Below, in pieces: positions 1 through 7,019 of a stretch of DNA of 9,957 bases. Every line of letters begins with the position of its first letter. Position 1 is the stretch's first letter. Made by a program: the position numbers and the translations under genes. This stretch comes from Thermoplasmata archaeon. GTDB lineage: Archaea > Thermoplasmatota > Thermoplasmata > Lutacidiplasmatales > UBA184. Location of the stretch: positions 1 through 9,957 of the forward strand of contig JASHUL010000221.1 of NCBI GenBank assembly GCA_030039995.1, given 5' to 3'. Below the pieces are notes generated by a model, which did no database searches, was not told the DNA's origin, and saw only the letters and a list, made by a program, of their open reading frames with translations.

Positions 1-510
1 GCGGCCCATCACCTCGAGCACGACCGCCCGGTGGTGGCTGTCCGCGGTATCGCGGAGCCGCTCGAGCGCGTCCACCGCGACCGCGACCGCCGAATGAAAC
101 CCGAACGTCCAGTCGGTCCCGCCGACGTCGTTGTCCATCGTCTTGGGGACGCCGACGACCTTCCCTCCCCGGCGGTGGAGTTCCCGAGCCGCGGTCAGCG
201 TGTCGTCGCCGCCGATCGCGACCAGGGCATCGACCCCATGTCGGGCGAGCGTCGCGAGCACCTTCCCCGCGCCGTCGTCCTTCGCGAACGGGTTGGTCCG
301 CGAGCTCCCGAGGATGGTCCCGCCCCGCGCGAGCAGTCCCTGCACGTCCGCGGGAAGGAGCGGGCGCGAACGGTCGTCGCGAACGCCTTTCCACCCGTCG
401 AGGAACCCGACGGTCTCGTGCCCCGACCGGGCCGCCCGGACCACGACCGCGCGGATCGCCGGATTCAGCCCGGGGCAGTCCCCGCCCCCTGTGAGAACGC
501 CGAACTTCAC
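1..510 (-). CDS. pfp: 6-phosphofructokinase, PPi-dependent type (partial, C-terminus off the left edge)
   Basis: PfkA-family kinase phosphorylating fructose 6-phosphate to fructose 1,6-bisphosphate in the cytoplasm. The first 170 residues are visible; the family is usually 320-420 residues, so about half is missing. Seen: GGGDCPGLN at 8-16 (phosphoryl-donor loop), RGGTILGSSRTNP at 62-74, GGDDT at 100-104, PKTMDND at 122-128 with the catalytic base D126, and the start of the sugar-phosphate site at MGR 168-170. By family knowledge, Asp at the E. coli Gly104 position (here D103) together with Lys at the Gly124 position (here K123) marks pyrophosphate-dependent enzymes, so I infer PPi as donor. 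The GTG start overlaps the stop of the upstream peptidase gene as GTGA, and GAGGT at 517-521 (minus strand) is a plausible ribosome site. It is the last visible gene of the gcvPA operon. Family assignment is sure; the donor is inferred. Confidence 0.93.
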   Translation of the reverse strand, partial: MKFGVLTGGGDCPGLNPAIRAVVVRAARSGHETVGFLDGWKGVRDDRSRPLLPADVQGLLARGGTILGSSRTNPFAKDDGAGKVLATLARHGVDALVAIGGDDTLTAARELHRRGGKVVGVPKTMDNDVGGTDWTFGFHSAVAVAVDALERLRDTADSHHRAVVLEVMGR

Positions 511-1613
511 GCGAGGACCTCGACGTACTCTCGGGGAGTCGTCGTAAGGAACTCGTAGCCGTTCTTCGTGACGACGATGTCGTCCTCGATGCGGACGCCC
601 CCGTGCCCGGGGAGGTAGATCCCGGGCTCCACGGTGATCGCCATACCGACCTCGAGCGGGTCCTCGACCGTCGCCCCGTACGCCCACCCGTCGTGGACGA
701 CGAGACCGATCGAGTGCCCGACCCCGTGCGTCAACCGGCCCTTCCAGGGCGACGCGTCGATCACGCGGGCCGCCGCGAGGTGGACTTCCTTGGACGGGAC
801 CCCGGGACGGACCGCGGCGAGCGCGGCCTCCTGGGCGTTCAGGACCGTCTCGTGGACCTTCTTCATCTCCTCGTCCCGGCGGCCGAAATGGTACGAGCGG
901 GTGATGTCGCTCGCGTACCGGTGGTAGTACGCCCCGAAGTCGCAGACGATCGAGTCCCCGGCTTTCAGCTTGGTATCGGCGGGAGCGTAGTGAGGCTCGG
1001 CGCTGTGAGGGCCGAACGCCACGATCGTCGCGAACGACCGGCCGCTCGCTCCGTATCGTCCCATCCGGTGCTCCATCTCGGCGGCCAGCTCGAGCTCGGA
1101 GATCCCCGCCTTCAAGACCCCCGGTATCTCGCGGCCGACCTTCGAGCCGATCTCCGCGGACCGCCGCAGAAGCTCGATCTCGTTCGCGTCCTTCGTGACC
1201 CGCGCCCGGCGGATCCCGTTCGAGCAGTCGGACCACTTCGCGCCCGGGAACTGTTCGTCGAGCTTCACGAACCACTCGTGGGTCAGTTCGCGAAAGTTGA
1301 GCCCGATACTGGTCGCGGGGCCGAGGAGTCGGCGCGCCGCGCCGGCGGTCTCGTCGCGGGCGACGACGTGCACCTTCACGTGCGGGTCCTTCTTCGCCGC
1401 GATCTGCGCCGTCTCGGCCTCGAGCGGCGAGGAGAAGACGTCCAGCTCCCCGTCCGGATGCGCGATCGCGATAGAACCCTCGAACAGGCCTGCGGGCACG
1501 TCGAAGACGTAGAAGAACGTCTGGTCGAGATGCGGGTCGATGGCGTTCGCGAGGACGATGGCCTCGGGTTTCGGGTCGAGCTGCTGGAACAGTTTCTGAA
1601 CGCGGGGCTTCAT
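507..1613 (-). CDS. pepQ: M24-family metallopeptidase (Xaa-Pro aminopeptidase / Xaa-Pro dipeptidase)
   Basis: Complete 368-residue cytoplasmic peptidase with a creatinase-like N-terminal domain (about 1-135) and a pita-bread M24 catalytic domain (about 140-368), the normal length for archaeal prolidases and short aminopeptidases P. All five expected metal ligands can be placed: D225 (VCDFGA), D236 (SDITRS), H300 (GVGHSIG), E329 (VEPGIY) and E343 (RIEDD). H203, H208 and H307 match the conserved substrate-binding and proton-shuttle histidines. The residue after H307 is Asp (VHD), where Glu is more usual. The family cleaves peptide bonds next to proline; sequence alone does not separate dipeptidase (PepQ) from aminopeptidase P, so the symbol is tentative. 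The ATG overlaps the gcvPB stop (ATGA) and its own TGA overlaps the next GTG, so translation is probably coupled on both sides. No signal peptide. Confidence 0.93.
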   Translation of the reverse strand: MKPRVQKLFQQLDPKPEAIVLANAIDPHLDQTFFYVFDVPAGLFEGSIAIAHPDGELDVFSSPLEAETAQIAAKKDPHVKVHVVARDETAGAARRLLGPATSIGLNFRELTHEWFVKLDEQFPGAKWSDCSNGIRRARVTKDANEIELLRRSAEIGSKVGREIPGVLKAGISELELAAEMEHRMGRYGASGRSFATIVAFGPHSAEPHYAPADTKLKAGDSIVCDFGAYYHRYASDITRSYHFGRRDEEMKKVHETVLNAQEAALAAVRPGVPSKEVHLAAARVIDASPWKGRLTHGVGHSIGLVVHDGWAYGATVEDPLEVGMAITVEPGIYLPGHGGVRIEDDIVVTKNGYEFLTTTPREYVEVLA

Positions 1614-3100
1614 GGGGCCGGACCCACGGGCGCGGGGGCTTCAACCTTTGCGGCCGCGGCCGAGCGGAGATCCTTCCAGGACAGCCGAGGTTCTCGGGCG
1701 GCCCGCACTTCATCGATGCGGCCGACCGAGAGCGAGCGGGGCGCCGCGCGGAGGTTCTCCGGGGTGTCGGAGACCGCGCGCTCGAAGGCGGCGACGTAGT
1801 TGTCGAGCTCCCGCTTCGACTCGGTCTCGGGCAGCTCCACCATGAGCGACTCCTCGACGAGCGAGGGGAAGTAGACCGTGGGCGCGTGCACGCCCTCGTC
1901 CAGGAGCCTCTTCGCTAGGTCGAGCGTCCGGACCCCTCGGAGCTTGAGCGGCGCGCCCGAGAGAAGGAATTCGTGCTTGACGAGGGGCCGGAACGGACGC
2001 GGCAGGCTCTTCCCCATCTTCGAGGCGAGATAGTTAGAGTTGAGGACGGCGCGTCGAGAGACGTGGTTGAGCCCCTCCTCGCCGTGCGTGAGCGCGAACG
2101 CGAACGCCCGAAGGTCGAGGCCGAAGTTGCCGTACGCCGTCTTGATCTTCCCGATCGACTGGGGGCGGTCGTAGTCGAACCGGAACTTGCGGCCGTTCTT
2201 GACGACCCGAGGTACCGGTAGGTACGGCGCCAGGGCCTCACCGGCCGCGAGGACTCCGGCGCCCGGGCCGCCCCCGCCGTGCGGCGTCGCGAACGTCTTG
2301 TGAAGGTTCAGGTGGGCGACATCGAACCCCATTCGACCGGGGTGGGTGATCCCCAGGATCGCGTTCAGGTTCGCCCCGTCGTAGTACAGCATCCCGCCCG
2401 CGCCGTGGACCGTTTCGGCGATCTCGAGGATGTCGCTCTCGAAGAGCCCGGCGGTGTTCGGGTTCGTCAGCATGAAGCAGGCGGTCCGGTCGCTGACCGC
2501 CTTCCGAAGGGCCTCGAGGTCAACGCATCCGTCCTTGGAACGGATCTCTTGCGTCGAGAAACCCGCCATCATCGCCGAAGCGGGGTTGGTACCGTGGGCC
2601 GTGTCGGGAAGGAGAACCTCCGTCCGGCGGTCGAGTTCCCCCCGGTCCCGGAAGTACGCGCGTACCATCAGGAGAGCCGCCCACTCCCCGTGCGCCCCGG
2701 CGCCGGCTTGGAGCGACACCTCGGGGAGGCCGGTCACTTTCGCGAGGATACGTTCGAGGCGCCAGATCAGCTCGAGCGCCCCCTGTACTGTTGCCTCGGG
2801 CTGATGGGGGTGGAGGTTCGCGGCCCCCGGCCGACGGGCGAGCAGCTCGGAGACCTTCGGATTGTACTTCATCGTGCAGGACCCGAGCGCGTACGGGGCG
2901 GTATCGATGCCGAAGTTCATCTGCGAGAGACGGGTGTAGTGCCGCACGATCTCGAGCTCCGCGAGCTCGGGCCACAGGACCGGCTCTTTCCGGCGCAGTC
3001 GCTCGGGAACACCGGGAACTTCGGGGACGGGCGCACGCGCCGACGGGGGAGCGAGGTCCCAGACGTTCGGCTCGTCCCAGCGGGCCTGACGGAACGTCAT
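1610..3100 (-). CDS. gcvPB: Glycine dehydrogenase (decarboxylating) subunit 2
   Basis: Complete 496-residue PLP-binding subunit of the split P-protein. With GcvPA it decarboxylates glycine and passes the aminomethyl group to lipoylated GcvH. Diagnostic segments in order: SCTMKYNPK (74-82), QAGAGAHGEW (131-140), DTAHGTNPASAMMAGF (166-181), NPNTAGLFE (213-221), YYDGANLNAILG (239-250) and HLNLHKTFATPHGGGGPG (263-280), in which K268 is the expected PLP Schiff-base lysine. Length fits the two-subunit form. The last 15-20 residues are an Ala/Pro-rich tail with no obvious role. The ATG overlaps the gcvPA stop as ATGA and no strong ribosome site precedes it, which suggests re-initiation after gcvPA and a 1:1 subunit ratio. 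GcvH, GcvT and the lipoamide dehydrogenase must lie elsewhere. Confidence 0.97.
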   Translation of the reverse strand: MTFRQARWDEPNVWDLAPPSARAPVPEVPGVPERLRRKEPVLWPELAELEIVRHYTRLSQMNFGIDTAPYALGSCTMKYNPKVSELLARRPGAANLHPHQPEATVQGALELIWRLERILAKVTGLPEVSLQAGAGAHGEWAALLMVRAYFRDRGELDRRTEVLLPDTAHGTNPASAMMAGFSTQEIRSKDGCVDLEALRKAVSDRTACFMLTNPNTAGLFESDILEIAETVHGAGGMLYYDGANLNAILGITHPGRMGFDVAHLNLHKTFATPHGGGGPGAGVLAAGEALAPYLPVPRVVKNGRKFRFDYDRPQSIGKIKTAYGNFGLDLRAFAFALTHGEEGLNHVSRRAVLNSNYLASKMGKSLPRPFRPLVKHEFLLSGAPLKLRGVRTLDLAKRLLDEGVHAPTVYFPSLVEESLMVELPETESKRELDNYVAAFERAVSDTPENLRAAPRSLSVGRIDEVRAAREPRLSWKDLRSAAAAKVEAPAPVGPAP

Positions 3101-4479
3101 GCGCCACGCCCCGCGGACGCGAGGGCGGTCCGCGCCGCCCGCGCGTATTTCTGGATCTCGCGTTCCGTCGTGGCGTCCGAGACGCCCACCAGGATCCGCT
3201 CCGAGGACGAGGGTCGTCCGGGGCGGGGGTCGACCAGCGGGACACCGCCGAGGACCTTCCGACGTCGCAATCGGTCGAGGAAGTCCGCGGCCGTGCCTCG
3301 GCTGAGCTCGACCGTGAACTCTCCGAGGTACGGCGCATCGAATCGCGGCGCTTTCAGCCCGTCCACGCCGCCGAGAGCGCTCGCGAGGGTCCTCGCCTTC
3401 TCGGCGATCGATGCCTGCAGCGCGGCCAGGCCGCGCGGCCCGACCACGGTCGCGTAGACCGTGAACGCGAGCGCCATCAGCGATTGGTTCGTGCAGATGT
3501 TCGACGTCGCCCGGGACCGACGGATGTGCTGCTCCCGGGTCTGCAGTGTCAACGCGAACGCCGGTTGCCCGGCAACGTCTTGGGTCGCCCCGACGATCCG
3601 ACCGGGCGCCGCCCGGACGTGCTCCGACCGACAGGCGAACAGCCCGAGCAGCGGGCCGCCGAATGACGGCGCGATCCCGAACCCCTGCCCCTCACCGACC
3701 ACGACGTCCGCTCCGTACCGGCCCGGAGGCTCGAGCACCGAGAGCGAGAGGGGGTCCGCGGCGACGACCAACGGGATGTCCCCGAGGATCCCCTTCAAGT
3801 CGGCCACCCCCTCGTCGAGATGCCCAAAGCCGTTCGGGACGTCGGCGAGGAGCCCGAAGACGTCGCCGGCCCCTACGGCCCTCCGGACGAAATCCAGGTC
3901 GAGCCGCCCGGTTCGATCGTCGTAGGGAATACCCTCGACGGACAGCCCGGGGCCGCTCGCGTAGTTCTCGAGCACGCTCCGCTCCTCCCAGGGCAGGCTC
4001 GCCGGGACCAGGAATCGACGCCCCTCGTGGATCCGGCGACAGAAGAGCAGCGCCTCGCCGGCGGCGGTAGCACCGTCGTACAGGGACGCGTTGGCGACGT
4101 CGAGACCAGTGAGCTCGACCCACAGGCTCTGGAACTCGAACAGCACCCGCAGCATCCCTTGGCTCGCCTCCGGCTGGTAGGGCGTGTACGACGTGTAGAA
4201 TTCGCTGCGGGAGACCATCGCGTCGACCGCGGCCGGGGAGTACCGACTCGAGATCCTCCCACCCAGGAAATTCGCGAATTTTCCAAGCGGCTTATTCCGG
4301 TCGAGGATGCGATCGACCTCCCGTACAACGTCGGGCTCGTCGCGTCCTGCGCCGATCCCGAGCCGCCCGATACGCGCCTTCTTGGGAACGTCCCGGAAGA
4401 GCTGCTCCACGGAGGAGATCTGAAGGGCCTCGAGCAGCGCCGCTTCCTCGCCGGGCTCGTTCGGAATCCAGCGAGGCAC
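3097..4479 (-). CDS. gcvPA: Glycine dehydrogenase (decarboxylating) subunit 1
   Basis: Complete 460-residue partner of GcvPB. It has the aminotransferase fold but lacks the PLP lysine, as is normal for subunit 1. Seen: WIPNEPGEEAALLEALQ near the N-terminus (the usual opening of the family), FLGGR (71-75), YTSYTPYQPEASQG (95-108), NASLYDGATAAGEA (130-143), EGQGFG (263-268), SFGGP (272-276) and SRATSNICTNQSL (322-334). I place the start at the GTG at 4479 because residues 4-7 (WIPN) match the family N-terminus and the length is right. The reading frame stays open upstream to about 5289, but that part is antisense to the GTPase gene and resembles nothing. It is the first gene of the operon, with a TATA-like box about 39 bases upstream and GGGGAAGGG just before the start. 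It overlaps gcvPB by 4 bases. Confidence 0.95.
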   Translation of the reverse strand: MPRWIPNEPGEEAALLEALQISSVEQLFRDVPKKARIGRLGIGAGRDEPDVVREVDRILDRNKPLGKFANFLGGRISSRYSPAAVDAMVSRSEFYTSYTPYQPEASQGMLRVLFEFQSLWVELTGLDVANASLYDGATAAGEALLFCRRIHEGRRFLVPASLPWEERSVLENYASGPGLSVEGIPYDDRTGRLDLDFVRRAVGAGDVFGLLADVPNGFGHLDEGVADLKGILGDIPLVVAADPLSLSVLEPPGRYGADVVVGEGQGFGIAPSFGGPLLGLFACRSEHVRAAPGRIVGATQDVAGQPAFALTLQTREQHIRRSRATSNICTNQSLMALAFTVYATVVGPRGLAALQASIAEKARTLASALGGVDGLKAPRFDAPYLGEFTVELSRGTAADFLDRLRRRKVLGGVPLVDPRPGRPSSSERILVGVSDATTEREIQKYARAARTALASAGRGA

Positions 4480-4515
4480 GACCCTTCCCCGAGAGGCGAC
4501 GGAGCGGCGGAGGGG

Positions 4516-4521
4516 ATTTAT
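4516..4521 (-). promoter_or_regulatory. TATA-like box for the gcvPA operon
   Basis: Read on the minus strand this is ATAAAT inside GATAAATCC, the most AT-rich hexamer in a GC-rich gap. Its centre lies about 39 bases before the gcvPA GTG. With the usual archaeal TATA-to-start distance of about 26 bases, transcription would begin near 4492 and leave a leader of roughly 13 bases containing GGGGAAGGG. It was located by eye only. Confidence 0.45.
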
Positions 4522-4552
4522 CGGTTCGCTCGCCGGCTCGGGCCGCCGGGGC

Positions 4553-4561
4553 AAACCTATT
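4553..4561 (+). promoter_or_regulatory. Weak TATA-like element for the NOG1-like gene
   Basis: AAACCTATT is centred about 37 bases before the GTG at 4594. This would give a start near 4583 and a leader of about 11 bases overlapping GAAGGG at 4582-4587. The match to the archaeal consensus is poor, so this is only the best candidate in the gap. Confidence 0.3.
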
Positions 4562-4593
4562 CGACCCGGCCGTCTCCCACCGAAGGGTCCTCC

Positions 4594-5685
4594 GTGCCGC
4601 AGAACGCGAAGCCGCGCCGCCGACGCGCGGGAACCCCTCGACGGCCGCCGCCCTCCGTGGAGATCCTCGATACCGCGTTCCGCCGCGCGTCGCTCGCGAC
4701 TCCCCACGGCCAGACGAAGGCCGAACGGGATCGCCTGCGGGCCAAGTTGAAGGTCGTCCGAAGTTGCGCGACAGTCGTCCGACACCTCCGGCTCGAAGCG
4801 CGTCGGTTCGCCAAGCCCGGCCTGACGCCGTTCGAGGGCGCGCTCGTGGCCGGCGCGTACGGCGACGGGGTGCTCGACCGGGCCCTGCTGCGCCTGCGCC
4901 GGGCGGAAGAACGGATCCGCGACCTCTCGCGCGAGGCCGAGCTGCGCGTACGCCGGGCCTCCAGCGCCGAAGAGCTCGGGTCCGAGGTCCGTGCGTGCTA
5001 CGGACGCCTTTCGAGCTTCGTCCGGGAGGTCGACCGGGATATCGAGGTCGTCCGGGACGTGACCGAGTTTCTGCGCCACCGCCCTCGGCTCGAGCCCGGG
5101 GCTCCCACCCTCGTGGTCGCGGGATTCCCGAACGTCGGGAAATCGTCCCTGGTCGAACGGCTCTCGAGCGCGCACCCTCGGATCGCCGACTACCCGTTCA
5201 CGACGTTGTCGATCGCGGTCGGACACGCCGACCTCGGTTTCGACCGGCTCCAGGTGGTCGACACGCCCGGGGTCCTCGGCCGGAGCCACCGGGTCAACTT
5301 GGCGGAAGAGGAAGCGACCACGGCCGTCGGAAAGGCGGCCACGGTCGTCCTGTTCGTGATCGACCCGACCGGGACCGCGGGCTACACGCTGGAAGAGCAG
5401 GAGGCGCTGCTCGAACGGTGGCGGGCCGAGTATCCGGGCGTCCCGATCCTGGATGTGGAGACGAAGGCGGACCTCGGCCGGCGTGCGAGCGGGCGGATGC
5501 AGGTCTCCGCGACGACCGGGGAGGGCGTTGAGAACCTCTGGTCGGCGCTACGGGCCCAGTTCGAACCGAAGGGAGAACTTCCGCCCATGGAAGAGGCGGT
5601 CGAAGAGGCTCCGGACGCCGAGATCGAGGAGGCTCCCGCGCCCCCTCCCCGTCGGGCCGGTCGCCGGGCCCGGAACGACGCCTAA
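4594..5685 (+). CDS. nog1: NOG1-family (OBG-related) GTPase, large ribosomal subunit assembly
   Basis: Complete 363-residue protein. Residues about 20-165 form the helical NOG1 N-terminal domain (opening at VEILDTAFRRAS, 22-33). Residues 172-325 are the G domain: G1 GFPNVGKSS (177-185), G2 PFTT (201-204), G3 DTPG (223-226), G4 TKAD (290-293) and G5 SAT (305-307). G4 has Thr where Asn is standard; other TRAFAC GTPases tolerate this. NOG1 proteins bind the large ribosomal subunit precursor, and this role is inferred for archaea. There is a basic N-terminal extension (KPRRRRAGTPRR, 6-17) and a tail of acidic residues, prolines and arginines (332-363). The GTG at 4594 is chosen because it leaves the whole family domain intact, is preceded by GAAGGG six bases away, and has no other usable start nearby. 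The frame is open far upstream, but that part is antisense to gcvPA. Confidence 0.92.
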   Translation: MPQNAKPRRRRAGTPRRPPPSVEILDTAFRRASLATPHGQTKAERDRLRAKLKVVRSCATVVRHLRLEARRFAKPGLTPFEGALVAGAYGDGVLDRALLRLRRAEERIRDLSREAELRVRRASSAEELGSEVRACYGRLSSFVREVDRDIEVVRDVTEFLRHRPRLEPGAPTLVVAGFPNVGKSSLVERLSSAHPRIADYPFTTLSIAVGHADLGFDRLQVVDTPGVLGRSHRVNLAEEEATTAVGKAATVVLFVIDPTGTAGYTLEEQEALLERWRAEYPGVPILDVETKADLGRRASGRMQVSATTGEGVENLWSALRAQFEPKGELPPMEEAVEEAPDAEIEEAPAPPPRRAGRRARNDA

Positions 5686-6923
5686 GCGTCCTCGATCGTG
5701 AACGGCTTTCCGTTCTCGGGCAGCAGTACCTCGAGCGAGGACGGCAGCGCCTCCTTGAGCGCTTCCCGGTGGTCGCCGTGCATCAGCACGACCGTCTCCG
5801 CGCGGCTCTCTTCGATGAACCGCACGAGGTCGGAATGGCCCGCATGCGCCGAGAAGTCGAACTTCTCGATCTCGCACACCGGGTGGATCGTCGTCTCGTC
5901 GATCGTCAACGTCCCCTCGTCCATCAACTGACGCCCGTTCGACCCCTCGACCTGGTAGCCGGTCAAGAAGATCGAGCTGTTGGCATCGCGGTAGAGCTCG
6001 CCCACGTAGTACAGGACCGGGCCGCCGTCGAGCATCCCGCCGGTCGTCACGATCACGTCGGCCTCGCGGAGGGCTCGCTTCCGGTCACCGGGGGTCTCGA
6101 CCACGTTCACGCCCTCGAGCGCCCGTCGGAACCGGCGGGCGTCGGCAAGGTACTCGGGAGCGCTCAGGTAGATCGAGTTGACCTTCCGGGCCATCCCGTC
6201 GAGGTACGTCTCGAAGCCGGACGACGCAAGGGACATCAGCACCTCCTGGGCCCGGCCGACAGCGAACGCGGGTACGATGACCTTCCCGCCCCGCTCGACG
6301 GTCTCCGCGACCTTGTCGCGGAACCGGCGTTCGGTCTCCTTGCGGTCCGGGTGCTCCTTCCCGGCGTACGTGGACTCGATGACGAGCACGTCGCACTCGG
6401 CGTGCTCCGCCCCGCCGACGAGGTGCGTGGGCAGGGTCTGGAGGTCTCCCGTAAAGAGAACGTCCTTCGAACCCTTGTAGAGCATCATCGAGGCGCCGGG
6501 GATGTGACCCGCGGAATGCAGCTCGACCTCGATCCCCTTGTGGCGGAAGGTGGCGTGACGGTCCACCGCCGTGAAGCGAGCGCTGACGGAGTGGATATCC
6601 TGAGGCGTGTACGCCGGCAGGTAACCCTCGAGCCGGGCGATCTTCAGGGCGTCCCTCGTGAGGAGGTCGGCGACCGCGATCGTGACCGGGGTCGCCACGA
6701 GGCGCGCCCGGGGGAGTCGGCTGAGTACGGGCGTCATGCCCGAGTGGTCGAGGTGCGCGTGGGATAGGAACGCGACGTCGATGTTGACCGGCGCGGGCCG
6801 AGGGTACGTCGGTGGGTCCGTCGGGGTCATGCCGTAGTCGAAGAGGAGCGTCCGCCCTTGATCGCGGACGACCAGTCCGAGCGAGCCGATCTCGGACGCA
6901 CCGCCGAGGAAGCGTAGTTCCAT
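5682..6923 (-). CDS. Beta-CASP metallo-beta-lactamase nuclease, aCPSF2-like
   Basis: Complete 413-residue RNA nuclease. The metallo-beta-lactamase part shows GGASEIG (7-13), motif 2 HAHLDHSG (55-62; ligands H55, H57, D59, H60), motif 3 H140 (GHIPGA) and motif 4 D160 (FTGD). The beta-CASP part shows motif A E183 (IEST), PAFAVGRAQE (218-227), TGGMLDGGP (294-302), GYQVEGSNGRQL (322-333), motif B H360 (SAHAGH) and motif C H382 (MHGD). All catalytic ligands are present. The family cleaves RNA as endonuclease and/or 5'-3' exonuclease in archaeal mRNA 3'-end formation and decay. There are no N-terminal KH domains, which excludes aCPSF1 and points to aCPSF2; archaeal RNase J is the alternative. The ATG at 6923 opens directly onto the first beta strand. 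Its TAG overlaps the stop of the converging GTPase gene. Confidence 0.93.
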   Translation of the reverse strand: MELRFLGGASEIGSLGLVVRDQGRTLLFDYGMTPTDPPTYPRPAPVNIDVAFLSHAHLDHSGMTPVLSRLPRARLVATPVTIAVADLLTRDALKIARLEGYLPAYTPQDIHSVSARFTAVDRHATFRHKGIEVELHSAGHIPGASMMLYKGSKDVLFTGDLQTLPTHLVGGAEHAECDVLVIESTYAGKEHPDRKETERRFRDKVAETVERGGKVIVPAFAVGRAQEVLMSLASSGFETYLDGMARKVNSIYLSAPEYLADARRFRRALEGVNVVETPGDRKRALREADVIVTTGGMLDGGPVLYYVGELYRDANSSIFLTGYQVEGSNGRQLMDEGTLTIDETTIHPVCEIEKFDFSAHAGHSDLVRFIEESRAETVVLMHGDHREALKEALPSSLEVLLPENGKPFTIEDA

Positions 6924-6946
6924 CGACGGTCGGAGGAGCGTTGCCA

Positions 6947-6953
6947 GATAACA
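6947..6953 (-). promoter_or_regulatory. TATA-like box for the beta-CASP nuclease gene
   Basis: On the minus strand this reads TGTTATC within an AT-richer patch (6946-6957). Its centre is about 27 bases before the ATG at 6923, so transcription would start at or next to the A of ATG and give a leaderless mRNA. Confidence 0.5.
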
Positions 6954-6990
6954 TCATGCGCGACCGCGCCAGCCCGCCGCCCCGAGAAGC

Positions 6991-6998
6991 GTCTTTAG
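6991..6998 (+). promoter_or_regulatory. TATA-like box for the phosphatase-NAD kinase-JAMM operon
   Basis: GTCTTTAG is preceded by GAGAAGC, which could act as the purine-rich BRE. Its centre is about 25 bases before the GTG at 7020, the spacing expected for a leaderless transcript. The bases between it and the start (CCTCCCGCC just before GTG) contain no ribosome site. Confidence 0.45.
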
Positions 6999-7019
6999 CG
7001 CCGCGACCGTCCTCCCGCC

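Larger units (their letters stand above)
4480..4593. promoter_or_regulatory. Divergent promoter region between gcvPA and the NOG1-like gene
   Basis: A 114-base gap between two outward-facing GTG starts. It holds one TATA-like element per direction: ATAAAT on the minus strand at 4516-4521, and AAACCTATT on the plus strand at 4553-4561. GAAGGGTC stands just before each start, 0 bases from the gcvPA GTG and 4 bases from the NOG1 GTG. I see no glycine riboswitch, no hairpin with a U tract and no clear operator palindrome. Confidence 0.6.
6924..7019. promoter_or_regulatory. Divergent promoter region, both sides probably leaderless
   Basis: A 96-base gap between outward-facing starts. A TATA-like element is found for each direction at the distance expected if transcription begins on the start codon itself. 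Neither gene has a purine-rich ribosome site in front of its start on its own strand. I see no other structured element here. Confidence 0.6.

Noticed and set aside
1658..1700. GGCCGCGG-rich patch at the 3' end of gcvPB as a regulatory hairpin
   Set aside because: It codes for the Ala-rich C-terminal tail, and its short palindromes are expected from GCG/GCC alanine codons.
603..1799. 398-codon open frame antisense to the M24 peptidase and gcvPB
   Set aside because: Low-complexity Arg/Val/Asp-rich translation typical of antisense frames in GC-rich DNA; the opposite strand encodes proteins with complete catalytic motifs.
2279..3457. 392-codon open frame antisense to gcvPB and gcvPA
   Set aside because: Same reason: no recognisable motif, and the sense strand is a clear conserved gene pair.
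4268..4281. 14-bp AT-rich palindrome AAATTCGCGAATTT inside gcvPA
   Set aside because: It encodes the conserved-looking KFANF region of GcvPA, is short, and has no relation to a promoter or gene boundary; a coding coincidence is the simplest reading.
3820..4593. N-terminal extension of about 258 codons on the NOG1-like GTPase
   Set aside because: It is the mirror of gcvPA in the antisense frame; the NOG1 domain begins just after the GTG at 4594.
4480..5289. N-terminal extension of about 270 codons on gcvPA
   Set aside because: The added part is antisense to the GTPase coding region, resembles no domain, and would make the protein far longer than its family; the GTG at 4479 gives the expected N-terminus.
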